Below are positions 34,984 through 46,592 of a stretch of 64,000 nucleotides of DNA, one piece after another. The stretch comes from Pyrus communis (lineage: Eukaryota; Streptophyta; Magnoliopsida; Rosales; Rosaceae), in the NCBI RefSeq assembly GCF_963583255.1, contig NC_084805.1, positions 6,279,060 to 6,343,059 on the forward strand, written 5' to 3'. Numbering within the stretch: the first letter of the stretch is position 1; every line of letters starts with the position of its first letter. The notes under the pieces are model-generated. The model did not search any database. It saw nothing but the letters and a program-made list of their open reading frames with translations, and was not told the DNA's origin. The position numbers were made by a program, and so were the translations under genes.

Positions 34984-35376
34984 TAGTAGGAGGACTAAAT
35001 TTAGAAACTAAATTTGCAAACTAGATTATTTGTCACCAATAAGAATAAGCATATTTATCAACGTGTAAGTAATAAGTCAATCATCAACTTTCATGTTCTT
35101 TAGTTTTCAAAATTTTATCTATAAATTTAATCTTCTTAGCATAAAGCAAGGCTTTCGTTGCTGTCGTATTACAAATTTACAAGTTTCTGCACCATTTGGG
35201 GCCCCTTGGGTTTGACAGACCAAGCCACGCATAAAATTAAAGATCCAAAATACTTGGGTCTAACTTCTATCACATTGCACCATGAAATTTTGAAATTATA
35301 TCAATTTGTTGGGTGCGGCTTTCATGGTCCTTACCATTTTATTGTTCGGGTATTTTCTAAATGAATTTAGCAAGTT
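34984..35376. other. intergenic, no gene recognised
   Basis: AT-rich sequence. The 35158-35364 ORF has no domain. Confidence 0.5.
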
Positions 35377-35870
35377 TTTTTTTTTTTGTTGAAAAAAAAT
35401 AATTCCATTCCATTAAGAAAAGACAAGGGTTGTGATTGGGCCAGCATATATTAGCCGGCCAACACAAAGGATTGCAAGCAACCCAAAAAAATTGGGAAAC
35501 CCCAAGTACAAAATAAGCCAAACCCAATAACCGAAACAAACATAACATAAACCTTAATCTATATAACAGCTGAACACCACCGCCACCACAAACATCTTAC
35601 CATTAGCCACCAAGGGCAATAGGGAAAACAATCGAGTGGTTAATTCGATCAAGATATCGCCACACAAAACTTCTCATGTTGTTGGAAACAAATTCGCAAA
35701 CATCTGCAGATGGAGATCCAACGAAATTGTTCATAATATACGGCGAATGGAGAATAGGGTTGATTGGGGCGGTGTGGTTGAATCCATATTGGATTGCCTG
35801 TATATCTCTGAGAAGGAAAATCAAACCACGGATGTAGTTCTAAGTAAGAATGTTGTGATGAGCAATGCAT
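35377..35870 (-). repeat. possible LINE 3' end
   Basis: A long T-run followed by AATTCCATTCCATTAAG on + would be a poly(A)-tailed 3' end on the minus strand. No RT motif is present in the following sequence. Similar tail-like tracts occur at about 5412, 32951 and 39560. Weak support only. Confidence 0.3.
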
Positions 35871-37137
35871 CGTGAACCATCCTTGATGAATAGCTTATGG
35901 TGGGGTGTCGAGGAGATGAGTTCTCTATGGACATGTCTAAGTGCAAACGACTGCAAATATGTAGGATGAGCATATGTTAAGCGTAGGTAGGATGAGCATA
36001 TGTATACTGGAGCGAATGAAGAGTCCAGAGAAGGTGAAGAGTTGTCTAAGAGTCAAAATAGAAGTCTCCTAATAAATACCCAAGCTAGAGTATTTATAAA
36101 GATCTTGAGAATCCTTGTAGGGAGAGTAATCCCAATTAAATTGAGAGATTATCTAAGAGAAAATCTCGGATAAGATATTCAATCCTTGTAGGATATATGA
36201 TTACGCTGACTAATCCCCAATATATCCTAATATGACCTGAATTAGGGTTTTCTTACTTGGGAGACAAGTGTATCTTCAATGGGCTTAAGCCTAGCCTATC
36301 GGAGTAAGGTTGTTAGTCTACGCTTCATGGGCTATGGGCATTCCAGTCAACCTTGCCTCCCAAGGTGCCATGTGTCATGGTTCCAAAAATCATGGTCCTA
36401 CCATTGCCCCTAACTAGACTTCTAAGAGTATACTCAGCTTTGAAGATGGATGGTTACCAACAGGCCATGCGTGAATCATCTCAGAATAACACCTTCAGAA
36501 TGTGCAATCGGGTTATGAGGAATACAAACCCAATATTTGGAATGAAAGTACTTACTAAACAAGCTTCAGTGTTATAAAAAAAATCGAAACAAAAACTGAA
36601 AATAAAATCATTATCAAACCGTCCATTATTTAATCTTGTGCTTAGTTTCTTGGTGGTTAATTTCCAAGACATGACGATTTTGCACTGAACCTGTTTATGT
36701 TCATTTAGATACATGTTTAAAGTGGATAGTTGTTAACAAATGTGTTTCCTCATGGGAAGATATGTCAACACTTTACATGCCTTCATCTAATTTCTGCCCA
36801 CAAAATGACAAATAAATATGTACATACAAAATTAAAGACATTATGTATTTAGTGGAATCTAAAGTCGGCTAATTCAAATCCAACGTGTGCGTTTTGTGGT
36901 TTGCATAGGAAATAATGGATAGCAAATATGAAATGCTCAATCAAGGCGGGAGAAGAATTGTGTGGCCTTTAGCTTTTCAAATAAAAATTCATGAGAACTT
37001 TTTCTTTCCAACTGATTTTGATGTTAGAAAACATATTCAGCATTGGTTTCTGAATTACGGATAACTGTACCTTTGTTCCATAAATTATGGATTACTTTTC
37101 AGCTAAGATAGTCATTGAGATTGTCATAACTCCTCAC
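35871..37137. other. intergenic with a gypsy-type repeat piece at 35880-35940
   Basis: TAGCTTATGGTGGGGTGT and ATGAGTTCTCTATGGAC near 35890-35930 recur with few changes at 58760-58800 inside the degenerate gypsy element, so this is probably a fragment of the same family. GATCTTGAGAATCCTTGTAG near 36097 has LTR-like style. No gene recognised. Confidence 0.45.
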
Positions 37138-37285
37138 TTTCGTTCCTGAGATTTAAAATCGATATAAGTGATTCCTGAAATTGTTCACCGTCAATCATTT
37201 TGGTCATTCTGTGAAAAATTTCCATTAAATTGAAGAACAATCTCAAAAACTGCTTCCATCGATTTTATATCTTAGGAACCAAAGT
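37138..37285. repeat. fold-back element
   Basis: CTTTCGTTCCTGAGATTTAA near 37138-37157 pairs with an inverted ATATCTTAGGAACCAAAG near 37267-37284, both next to ATCGAT. It is an imperfect hairpin of MITE type with unknown exact ends. Confidence 0.5.
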
Positions 37286-37822
37286 GTGAAATTTTGCCAA
37301 TTTCATGGACCATTTTGGATAACTTTATACTCAATGTTATGTTATGAGTCATTATAAATTCCTAGTTATGTATAAATATGTGAGTGAATTGATAGTCTAA
37401 TAACATTACATGTTAAGACAATTTCAACAAAACAACATGTACTTTTTCGAGTCAACTATTTCACGGTATTTATAAATTAGCCAATCAGTTAAATTCCAGG
37501 CAATCGGATCTCAGCTGATTAAAATGATAAAGAAACATGTAAGAAATTAACAATTTGAAAAGAAGATTTAGCGTTCCATTAACCCTAATAAAGGGGCTTT
37601 GTTTTTTATTTAACAATAATTAATTAAACTGAGTGGCTTTTGTTTGTTGCAACCTTATCTCTTCTCCAAAGTCTTTACCAGAAAGGAAAGTGGCATTACC
37701 ACTAACAACAAAAGCTTCTAATTGAATCAGCAACTGATTCCAACATTATATATTGTGGTATGGATTGGATAGGAGGACCAATTTTTCCAACAGGACTAGG
37801 CATTATTTTTTAAGATTCGAAA

Positions 37823-37828
<6 letters not shown>

Positions 37829-37858
<30 letters not shown>

Positions 37859-37896
37859 CACACACACACACACAATTACACAAACACACACACTCG
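37829..37896. repeat. (CT)n(CA)n compound microsatellite
   Basis: About 26 bases of CT repeat are followed by CA-rich repeats. It is potentially polymorphic. Confidence 0.95.
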
Positions 37897-38269
37897 ACAC
37901 GCAGAGGATTGAATAATGTAACCTATAAAGAAAATGGAGCCCATAGATCTAGCCCGTCTGAAGTTAAAACCGCACCCAATAAAGGAGAAATTCTTCTGTG
38001 TCCGGACTAGACCGCATGTCCCGACGGGTCAAGAGACAAAAATCATCATCTATGATTCTATCCCATTCCCTTGATTTCGTTAGGTTCACCGTTCTCATTT
38101 TGTGTCTCACTCCTTCTCACACCACTCATAGCCCACCACATTATTTGACAAAAAAAAAAAAAAAAAAAAATCACAAATTCAAATATTACAAGTAGTACAT
38201 TACACTAAAGCTGACAACAAAACCAAGCTCCAATAACAAGGACATTGTTAGTTGAAGACTTCACGTTTC

Positions 38270-38830
38270 TTCGAACACCTCCAACGAAAAAACTTTGAGA
38301 GTTAAATACTGACCATAATACTTGAGCCTCAGCAGTTCTTGGCTTTCTCTATCTGCATAAACATAAGCATATGTATCAAAAGGAAAAAAAGTCTTGTACT
38401 CTTCACTAGGAAAAGTGAATAGATATACAAAATCGAATAACGTACACAAGATGAATTCTAAACTTTTCTAGAACATCCATTGTCTATTAATTACATAGGT
38501 TTCTCTGTTCACAGCACAAGAAATAGTCTATCTTATTCACAAACGAACAATTAGCTTCTCATACCAACTTTTATATACCATATGCATTTCATGTGGCAAA
38601 AAATCTAAGACCTCCCCACAAAAGCAGCCTGAAGATTAGAAATCATAACCGGGTACTCTCCCTTCTCATCATACTCAACAAAATCCTCAGGCACAAGTCA
38701 GTGTTCTCAAAGTTTGTGCCATTCAACTACAAAAGAAAAGAACACTAGTTTAAGTTTACATAAAGATGCAATACAATTAAATTTGGTGACAGTTAAATGT
38801 TATTACAAGAGACGGGGTCAAAAAAAAAGT
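38270..38830 (-). pseudogene. unidentified exon-like gene fragments
   Basis: On the minus strand around 38640-38720 an open stretch reads VPEDFVEYDEKGEYPVMISN, and near 38310-38450 another reads YAYVYADRESQELLRLKYYG, with possible splice signals (ATGCAG before it, GGTCAG after). I do not recognise the parent gene. The low-complexity-free amino acid sequence suggests real exon remnants. No continuous gene could be assembled from these pieces. Confidence 0.35.
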
Positions 38831-38965
38831 ATCTCAATTATCTGCAGTTCCCACACCTCGAATGTGTTGTTCTCATAACATGATATCTAACACTACTAAC
38901 CATAAGACATTTATACAAAAGCCTCATTCGTGAAATACAATGATATATTTATACAAAAGGCTTAC

Positions 38966-39075
38966 CAAGTTATTAGGAGATTCTCGTTCAATTCATTATG
39001 TACATTAACAACAATATTGTTGTTTGTAGTAGTATTGATAAGAGGGCCTGAAAACTTCCCATTAACTACTATAAC
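38966..39075 (-). pseudogene. single exon of a SKU5-like multicopper oxidase
   Basis: Between a TTGCAG acceptor and a GTAAGC donor the minus strand reads VIVVNGKFSGPLINTTTNNN and then IVVNVHNELNENLLIT. This is the start of the first cupredoxin domain of plant SKU5/SKS-type (monocopper oxidase-like) proteins, apoplastic or GPI-anchored proteins related to ascorbate oxidase. The exon is open and correctly bordered, but neither a signal-peptide exon upstream nor the following WPGIQ-type exon is found within about 1 kb. It is therefore a fragment, perhaps moved by a transposon together with the pieces at 38270-38830. Confidence 0.75.
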
Positions 39076-42055
39076 CTGCAATCAAAATTCCAAAAAAAAC
39101 AAGTAATGCAAGTCAAATTCTGATGTACTTAAATAATTGCTCAAACTCCAAACAGAAAAAGCTCTAATTAAGGTCTGGGCTTTGAGTAAAAGAGACGGGA
39201 GATGGAGAAACAAGGGGATTGAAGGTGAATAAGGAAATGATGGAGATTTACGGCTTTCAATTTTCACGACTTTATCTTTCAATTGGGAAAATTTTAAAAC
39301 CACTTAGCTGTGGCGCGCGCGGGGGAAGTAAATAATTTTAATATCCACAAATATTATCAAGGCGCTAACAAAAATAAATAAATAAAAAAACATCAAAAAC
39401 ATCAACCACGGGCCGGATACGTGCTGAAATTTAAAGGCAAGCACTACACGTGGTGATTTTTGATAACTAAGGACAAAACTGATTAAAAGCAACCCAATGG
39501 TTGGTACATGATGATTTGCGACGATTGGGTCTTATTCACATGGACCATGACTTTTTGAAACATAAGAATTTCATTAATAAATAAACCGAGGAACATCATC
39601 GACATGGAATACAATTTCAAGATTACAAATGCAGAACACAAAGATAATACAAAATTTCACTCACGTCTAACCTAATAAAAGATAATGCTTATAAGAACAA
39701 AATCGTGCATTACTTCTAATGAACTTGCAAATGACAACAGTACTTTGACAAAGAAGCCCTACTATGCATCATCAGGAAAAGATCCCTATAATCCTTTACC
39801 AAATCAGTACATAACAAACTCCTCAGAAGTACAATTCTTCGACCACAAAAAATCCATACCTAACTAACAATTTAGATAAGCTTACAAGGCCTAAACCTTA
39901 ACGGTTGGATTCAACACCCTCCACGCACATAAGGTAAACACAATACTATCAGTTAAGTACATGCAAAGACAAACGACAACAAACACGCCTATGAATTCCC
40001 TTAAACCCGCAATGACACCACAAGGGAAAGATCTCACCGCCCCCTGATTATTTTTTAATCGTTGAGTAGCGAAACACACACACACACACACACACTGCGT
40101 CCTTAATTGTTAGAGAAAGTTAACAAATGTATGGACAAATTAAATTGTATTAAGCCCCTGTAAATAATATTTTATTCTTTAGCATTTCTTTGCTCTTAAA
40201 ATTGTGTGCTATTAGTAAGTGACAGATTCTCTTAATGATTAGAATCCATCTCTTTAACCAACTACATTATAAATTCAAATTTTCTCTCTCTCCGTAGAAT
40301 GGAATATCATGTAATAAAATCAAGTATTAACAATTATAATCTGTTGCTTGCTTGCAATTTGTTCCAAAAAAAAAAAAAAAAAACAAACAAAATTTTTAAA
40401 CGTTGGTCTTTAAACAAAAGTACATTTTGTTGATAATTAAATCAATTAAGTGTTTGAACAAACTAGATTTATTGGTATCATTAAGTAATGCGAGTTCTAT
40501 TTTGCTAAAGCCTAACAAAAGTCGCTTACACTACTTTCGAGTCATGGGGTATATGGTCGTTATCCACCATAATCTCTAATTACGTATAATTCCGTGACGT
40601 TCACGGGCTATGCACTGTGCTTTCTATAGTTCTATTGATTTTTAGTTTTAGGGTTTCTTTTTCCTTTGTTTTGGGGCCCAAGATTTTTCTAGTTCTATTT
40701 GAAGGAGAATCTTCGAATGAAATTGTCCTATGTTTAAAGAAAAGTAACTGTAATAAATATCCAACTTGATGGGGTCGTAATAGATGTCCTATGTTTGATC
40801 TAAATCCTAACCAATATTTTGCAACAAATGATAACATTTTTACAAGAGAAATTTTCTATATTAATTTCAATTCTTAAGTCTCCGTTCGATAACTATTTTT
40901 TTTAAGTTATAAAAAATAAAAACTGATTAAAAACAAAAAAAATTGGCATGCGGTAGAACCCTAACAAAAATGTTCAGTCTCCCGAAGATACATTCCTTAT
41001 TTTGTAGTAGTGCTTACGTCAATTTTGGAATAGTGCTTACGTCACTCGACTATAGATTCCACTGTATGATCAAATTACTCTTGGCGTGAATTAATCTTTC
41101 TGTATTAATTGACTCATTGTTATTTGCCAAATTACTTCGAGCTTTGTTTCTATACTGGTTGGCTTGAGCTAATCTTGACAAAAAAAATTATCATTAGCGT
41201 GTGTTGATCTTTCTAGTCCAAGACTATATTCCTTATTTGTATAACTCTAAACCGCCTTTGCACCTTCTTAAGCAGCAGAACACATTCATTAGAGTTTCCT
41301 TACTGCTCTTAAACGTATTTCATATCATGTGATTTACAAAGAGATAATCTTTTTGGGTAAATGCCACGATTGAGGAGGAAGGTGTAAAACAACCAACATT
41401 GTGATTCATAACGTGCCACATAGCCTCGTGGTCCACAAGTAAAAGAGAGGGACATTATTTTTGGTGGGTCAATTAGGTCACGGAAGCAACTGAAAGCCAA
41501 ACTAAAAGAAGAAAAGGTAATGTGGCAATTAAAAAAAGTTATTTGAAGAAAAAAAGGAAATGAACTAAAGCAAGAGAAAGTTTGGTCTTACTTGGCACAT
41601 TCTTAGTGAGTAAGAAATTGAGCCTGGAATCTAGAGGACAGGGATATGGATTTGTATCTGAGTTTGCCACCTGGAGAACTCCATTAGATGGACTGTGGAA
41701 GTCAAGGACCAATAATTTCTAAACATTTTTCCAAATTATTTTCCCACTTTTTGTTTTAGTAACTTTTAGTTCAAAGCACAACGATACCTAATCAAAGTTT
41801 ACAAGAATGTGCTAGTATGATACTAACAAGGTCTTTGCAATTAAGTTACTCAAAAGATATGCAAGAAAAATGTCATGAGAAGAAAGAAACGAACATGGAA
41901 CATCTTCCGCCACTAGAAAGAATTTTGCCGATATGCAGTTGGTATTTTCATGTTTGTTTGTATTACAAGGGAGAGGGGAAGGAGGAATCAAACTTAGAAA
42001 GTCGGGAGCATAACCAACTAAACTCTAATTCCACTGCATGCTATTTTCTTATGTT
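39076..42055. other. intergenic, no gene recognised; (CA)n at 40075-40096
   Basis: AT-rich sequence with a CG-rich 14-mer (GGCGCGCGCGGGGG, 39313-39326), a CA microsatellite at 40075-40096, an A-run at 40367-40383 and a LINE-tail-like start near 39560. All ORFs are short and have no domain. Confidence 0.5.
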
Positions 42056-42202
42056 TTTTTAATAAATGATATTATTTACATTAAAAGAGAGGGAGAGGGT
42101 TTAACCTCACAATAAACTAGTAATAATGTTGTTCAAACTCGTCTTTAGGCCTTTCATTTACAAGTAAAGAGGAATACCTTTAAACCATAGCACTAAGTGG
42201 CT
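42056..42202 (-). mobile_element. tRNA-derived SINE, minus orientation
   Basis: Read on the minus strand it begins AGCCACTTAGTGCTATGG and shares body words (TTGAACAACATTATTACTAG, AGGTTAAACCCTC) with the copies at 6016 and 14512. TTATGTT occurs on both sides (42049-42055 and 42203-42209). The B box is diverged. It lies about 420 bp upstream of the TATA box of the DUF4408 gene. Confidence 0.78.
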
Positions 42203-42506
42203 TTATGTTAATTGTGAACAACTTAACATTTACCTTAGCAAAAAAAGAATTTAATTTAGGGTTTAGGGGCCAAGGTCGAGAGTTCAATTCGGTTAAATCA
42301 ATTGGAGAAAAAGAAAGAAAAATAAAATATTCTTGTCAAATATTTGTGTAATTTATTCCTAACATTTTTGTCCATGCTCTTTTATATCTAAATCCTAGTC
42401 AAGTGTACCATATTCCAGAAAATCATCCAGCAGGATGATGGCCTTAGTATAATGGAGCCTTGGATAAACCCTCAACTTGCAGTTGCAGATTTAAAATAAA
42501 GCAAAA

Positions 42507-42566
42507 ATGAATGGGGATATAAGAAAAAGAAAAGAATGAATGGGAATATAAGAAAAAGAAAAGGCT
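42507..42566. repeat. two-copy tandem repeat in the DUF4408 gene promoter
   Basis: The unit AATGGGRATATAAGAAAAAG plus a short A/G tail occurs twice in tandem (unit about 29 bp), ending about 58 bp upstream of the TATA box. Confidence 0.8.
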
Positions 42567-42623
42567 AGTCTCGTAAGAATTCATAAAAATAAAAATAAAA
42601 AGAGGTTATATCTTCCCATGGCC

Positions 42624-42631
42624 TATAAATA
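42624..42631 (+). promoter_or_regulatory. TATA box of the DUF4408/DUF761 gene
   Basis: TATAAATA lies 309 bp upstream of the start codon and is followed by a CAACAACAAC- and CT-rich stretch typical of plant leaders. The transcription start would be near 42655, which gives a leader of about 285 nt. Confidence 0.7.
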
Positions 42632-42746
42632 CAAAGCCTGCACCATGTTAAGTGTTCAACAACAACAAAATCCCATCTCACACAACCTTATATTTCCCCT
42701 CCCTCTCTCTCTTTCTCTCTAAAACAACTCTGATTCCACTGCTTTC

Positions 42747-42869
42747 ATGCTTCCGGTGATCAAAATCCTCATAAAATCTACTGCTCTGATAGTAGTGCCC
42801 CAACTGGCTCTCGTCAGGGACATGGTGGGTTACGAATCCTCTATCAAAACCCGAATCCTTTTCGAGTGA
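42747..42869 (+). CDS. upstream ORF (40 codons) in the leader of the DUF4408 gene
   Basis: An ATG at 42747 opens a 40-codon frame ending TGA at 42867-42869, 70 bp before the main start. It encodes MLPVIKILIKSTALIVVPQL and then 20 more residues, with a hydrophobic, amphipathic first half. Because it lies between the predicted transcription start and the main ATG, scanning ribosomes would meet it first, so it could repress the main ORF. Whether the peptide is conserved cannot be judged here. Confidence 0.45.
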   Translation: MLPVIKILIKSTALIVVPQLALVRDMVGYESSIKTRILFE

Positions 42870-42939
42870 GAAACGCAAAATCTTCGAAACCCTTTTCCGG
42901 ATTTTTCATTGATTTCTCTCACACAACTTCACTAACAAA

Positions 42940-43623
42940 ATGGATTCAGTCAATTTTTATGACATCAAAACTGAGAAGGCGAACGCAATCTTGAAATACC
43001 GCCAGCTTCGAAAACTCGCAAACTTGTTTCGGTTGATTGAGGTGCTTGCTTTTCTGCTCCTGCTTTCCAGGTTTTCTGTCCAACTCCCTCATGCTGTCAA
43101 GAACTCTGGCTCTTACTTCAAAGACATATCCGGCTTCATGGTAAGTCCTCGCTTCGTGTTTGTCATTGGAAATGTAATAGTTATCGTTCTCTTCGCGAAG
43201 TCGGGCAGATTTTCAGCTAAAGACTCCAGCACAGGCAGCTTGGGCGATGATCTTTATGAAGAGTTTGTTCAGAACAGCGAAAAAAATCAGAAACTTCGTG
43301 GCGATGTGATTGAGTACCAGGCCATAAAAAACACACCTAAGGATGGTATAGTTTCTGAGCAAGCTCCTCAAACTTTGCAATTCAAGAACTTCACAAGGAG
43401 TCAGTCAGAGAATTTAGAACGCGAGGTTTGCAAGAGCTCGCGGCGCTTATTGAAACGATCGGAGACAGAGAAGTTCAAGAAAAACGTTCAGCCTGGTGGG
43501 AAGCCGGCAGGGAGTGTGTATCCTGAAGACGGCATGAGTAACGAGGAGTTTCGGAGCAAGGTTGAGTCGTTCATTGCAAGGCAGCAGAAGTTTCGACTGC
43601 AAGAAGGGTTCTCTGTAAACTAG
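42940..43623 (+). CDS. DUF4408/DUF761 domain membrane-associated protein
   Basis: A single-exon gene encoding 227 aa. Residues 1-90 form the DUF4408 region, with two hydrophobic segments (about 31-45, LIEVLAFLLLLSRF; about 70-87, PRFVFVIGNVIVIVLFA). The middle (95-195) is polar and probably disordered. The C-terminus (about 196-222) is the short DUF761 motif EDGMSNEEFRSKVESFIARQ. This domain pair defines a plant family of unknown biochemical function that includes the PAMP-induced A70-like proteins, so a stress-related role is possible but inferred. The ORF is intact, with a TATA box, CT-rich leader and uORF upstream and an AT-rich 3' region downstream. The first in-frame ATG was chosen as the start. 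Confidence 0.92.
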   Translation: MDSVNFYDIKTEKANAILKYRQLRKLANLFRLIEVLAFLLLLSRFSVQLPHAVKNSGSYFKDISGFMVSPRFVFVIGNVIVIVLFAKSGRFSAKDSSTGSLGDDLYEEFVQNSEKNQKLRGDVIEYQAIKNTPKDGIVSEQAPQTLQFKNFTRSQSENLEREVCKSSRRLLKRSETEKFKKNVQPGGKPAGSVYPEDGMSNEEFRSKVESFIARQQKFRLQEGFSVN

Positions 43624-43920
43624 GGTGAAATATGGGGAATCTCTGTTTATGTTTCCTTTTTTCTTCTCTTTGGGGGATTGTGGGGTGTTTCTATATGTAT
43701 TAGGACATTGCTATATCAAGCATGCAATGTAAATCTACTGTAGTTCTGTTCATATTTCACTCTAATTATTCTCCGTTTTTAGCAGAAGCAATTATGCCAC
43801 TGATTTAGTAATTTTGTCAATAATTACTTTTAAAACAACAATTTTCTCTGGTCATGTTTCGTGGCTAGGATTTGGATTCGACAACTCAATATGGTCAGGT
43901 ATATTGAAGGAAGAATTAAA
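43624..43920. other. 3' flank of the DUF4408 gene
   Basis: Probable 3' UTR to about 43760 (T-rich, GCAATGTAAAT). No strict AATAAA is visible. Confidence 0.45.
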
Positions 43921-44080
43921 AGTCAACCTCCGAATTTTGTCCAAGGCGGAACTTGGGTAAAAGATGGATTAGTCATGAATGAAACCTTTCCCTTCCAATT
44001 CCCATATAAAATGGTGAGATTTCACTCTCACTAACTAAATATCCAATCTTCAACTTGGACAAAATTTTGAGGTAAAAGTC
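43921..44080. repeat. small fold-back (MITE-like) element
   Basis: GTCAACCTCCGAATTTTGTC near 43922 pairs with an inverted GACAAAATTTTGAGGT near 44058-44073, giving about 25-bp imperfect arms around about 110 bp. It lies about 300 bp downstream of the DUF4408 gene. Confidence 0.55.
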
Positions 44081-46592
44081 GGCCTTCATTTCTTACTTCG
44101 ACATACCTTAAATCTAGTAAATTAACTAATATGATCTAAGTTTAGACACCAAATATGACATATGGGCAGTAAAATAGATAATGTAAGCATACATCTCACT
44201 CATATCAAAACTCGCCTCTTGCTTTAGTTCTCCATTTTTACCAAAACCAAAAGTTGTCCAAGTGGCATGACTTCCAAGCATGTGCCAATAGGCCAAAACC
44301 AAATAGGTAATTCCAATTTTAAGAGAATAAAATTGCAGATAATTAGAGAATTTTCCAGAGGTGTTTGGTATGGCATCATTGCAAAGAATGTATTCCAAAT
44401 TCTATTCTGACACATCATTATGAATCAATTCCAAATTTTCTTGTTTTGGGGGGGGATGGATTGGATAAGTTAGGAGCATAAAGTCTAATGAGTTTTTCCT
44501 ATAAAACTGAAACAAATAGAGCGAACTGTAAAGCACTTCCTAACACAAACCAGAGTAAGAGGGACATCCACCTATACAAAGCACTAACTAAAAAAATCTT
44601 TGCCTTTTCAATAGCACTAACTATATTAACTTTTGGTAACCCCACTAAACTATAGCCTTATTGGATTACCAATATGTTAAACATAATTCACAAGAGAGTG
44701 CTAGATGTTACTTGTATTTTATTAAGAGCAAAATTTTGTTTTGTAAAATTATTTACTATTTTTAACATTTTTGATGTGATATAAGATTAAATAGTCTTTT
44801 TACTCTTTTTATGTTGATAAAGGGGGTTCTTTAATATATAGTTTAGATAATTTACAAAAATTAAAATTAAACCTCTCTCTCTTCCCACTCTCATGTTTTC
44901 TCTCTCACTTTCTTCCTCTCCCCTTCAATTAAAAAACAAAAATAAAAAATTTTACGCACTTTGTATGTGGGCATATACTAGTATATAATAGAATTGGTAG
45001 ACTTACTATTAGTGCTTGGTACAACTACAAGCTAGGGAGTTTTCTTTTTTTTTTTTTTGTGTCGGAAACACGGTCCAGTATACCAACTATCATAATATAA
45101 GTGGTTTGAAATTTTCATTTTCAAATATTCAACCACTTGTATAATGACACTTGATATACTGAGTTATGTTCTAAGTACACTTAAAAATCTATCCAAGCTA
45201 AGAGTTAGAGAAAAGATCTTCAAGGATGTTCTTGCCACATAGCAATGTCAAAAGTACTTATCCAATCAAAGGTGGCGTGTGTATAACTAATTAGGAGTCA
45301 ATATGGCCTGCACAGGTTGAGAAAAGATCTTCAAGATCTGTTTTTCCAATTGGGGTAGCGAAAGAAAGCATGAGAAACCAATCACAATGCCACTCAATAG
45401 CTACAAAGGTACGTTTAATAACTATTTTGTTTTTCATTTTTCAAAAACAAATTAACTCTGAATTTCAATACTGAAAGCTACTGTTTTGGGGACTGTTTGA
45501 TAACTATTTTCGCTCATAGTTTTCAGCTTTTTTGAAAACTAAAAAACTTGTTTGGTAATATTTTAAAAAACATGACCAAAATGATCCTTCTGAATGCCAA
45601 ATATTTGAGAGGAATAAAAAGATCAGCAATCTATCAACCAAAGAAAATTGATGGTATGTTTCATAGACTCAAACCAAGAATCAAGCAGCAAAGAATTGAG
45701 GAGACCAACCAAATGCCAATACAGCACACGATTGTAAAACTCTTTCACATTTTCTTTACCAAAACTTAGAACTTAGTAGCCGAAGCCGCTTGTTCAAGAA
45801 AAACTGAAGATGGAAGTGATTCTCTGCACGGTTGGTCCTGAACTCGTCTCTATCAAAACCTCCCTTGCATCATCAGCTTAAACAGCATCTCTGGACCATA
45901 TCCTGTACGGTTAGCCATCAATGCAATCCGCATAAATGATTCCTCTGTCTACTCCAATCATAATCGACTCATTCAGCAAAAGCAAGTCATTGAAGTGTAT
46001 AATTGCCCCAAACTATAGTAAATTGTAAAAACTAAGCAATAGAACTGTCTAGGTATGCATAGAACGGGGACACGACACACGATTCTTCCAGAGCTTCAGG
46101 TACCATCTTTCTTGCCGGCCTGACAATCACAAGGAACATTGTCAATGACATATGCACGGAGATGACCTATTTTCTTTGTAGTTTCAGTGTTTGGTTGCTA
46201 AGCATTAGAGACATTCCTTCCAGAATTTTGGAAAAGCAACAGAACCACGACTAGCAGATTAGTTTCCAATTACTCAATTGAAGCAAGAGAAGTTGACACA
46301 GTCACTCTCATCCCCCATTGTAGAGGCCATACTCAAGAAACTAGGGCCGCTAATCGATCCCTTTGTTTACCTACTTTTAAAACTAAAAAAGAAACCAACA
46401 TTACAAGTTGGATACATACCTATGCGACATTCATAATCTATAAACTCCACAATCAGCCATCTTTGTGGATTCTCAAATATGGACAATGCATTCTTTATCC
46501 TCGTCAAGCAAATGCTAACCATCAGTTGGACAATCATATTCCCATGCTTTGTATACCATACTCTTGTTTCCGGAGTTGCATGACTTGTCTAT
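44081..46592. other. intergenic and 3' flank of the PCH1-like gene
   Basis: No gene recognised. ORFs at 44126-44418 and 45548-45769 have no domain. Part of about 46000-46592 may be the 3' UTR of the minus-strand gene that ends at 46593. Repeated GTTTRATAACTATTTT words at 45413 and 45497 look like the ends of a MITE family. Confidence 0.45.

Noticed and set aside
39082..39303. 73-aa minus-strand ORF next to the SKU5-like exon as its signal-peptide exon
   Set aside because: The sequence lacks a plausible signal peptide and does not join in phase with the exon at 39075.
42678..42878. 66-aa minus-strand ORF over the DUF4408 leader
   Set aside because: It mirrors the plus-strand leader and uORF. 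No promoter or homology supports it.
44126..44418. 90-aa and 64-aa minus-strand ORFs
   Set aside because: They show no domain. Nearby GTGTTTGGTATGG words suggest repeat-derived sequence.
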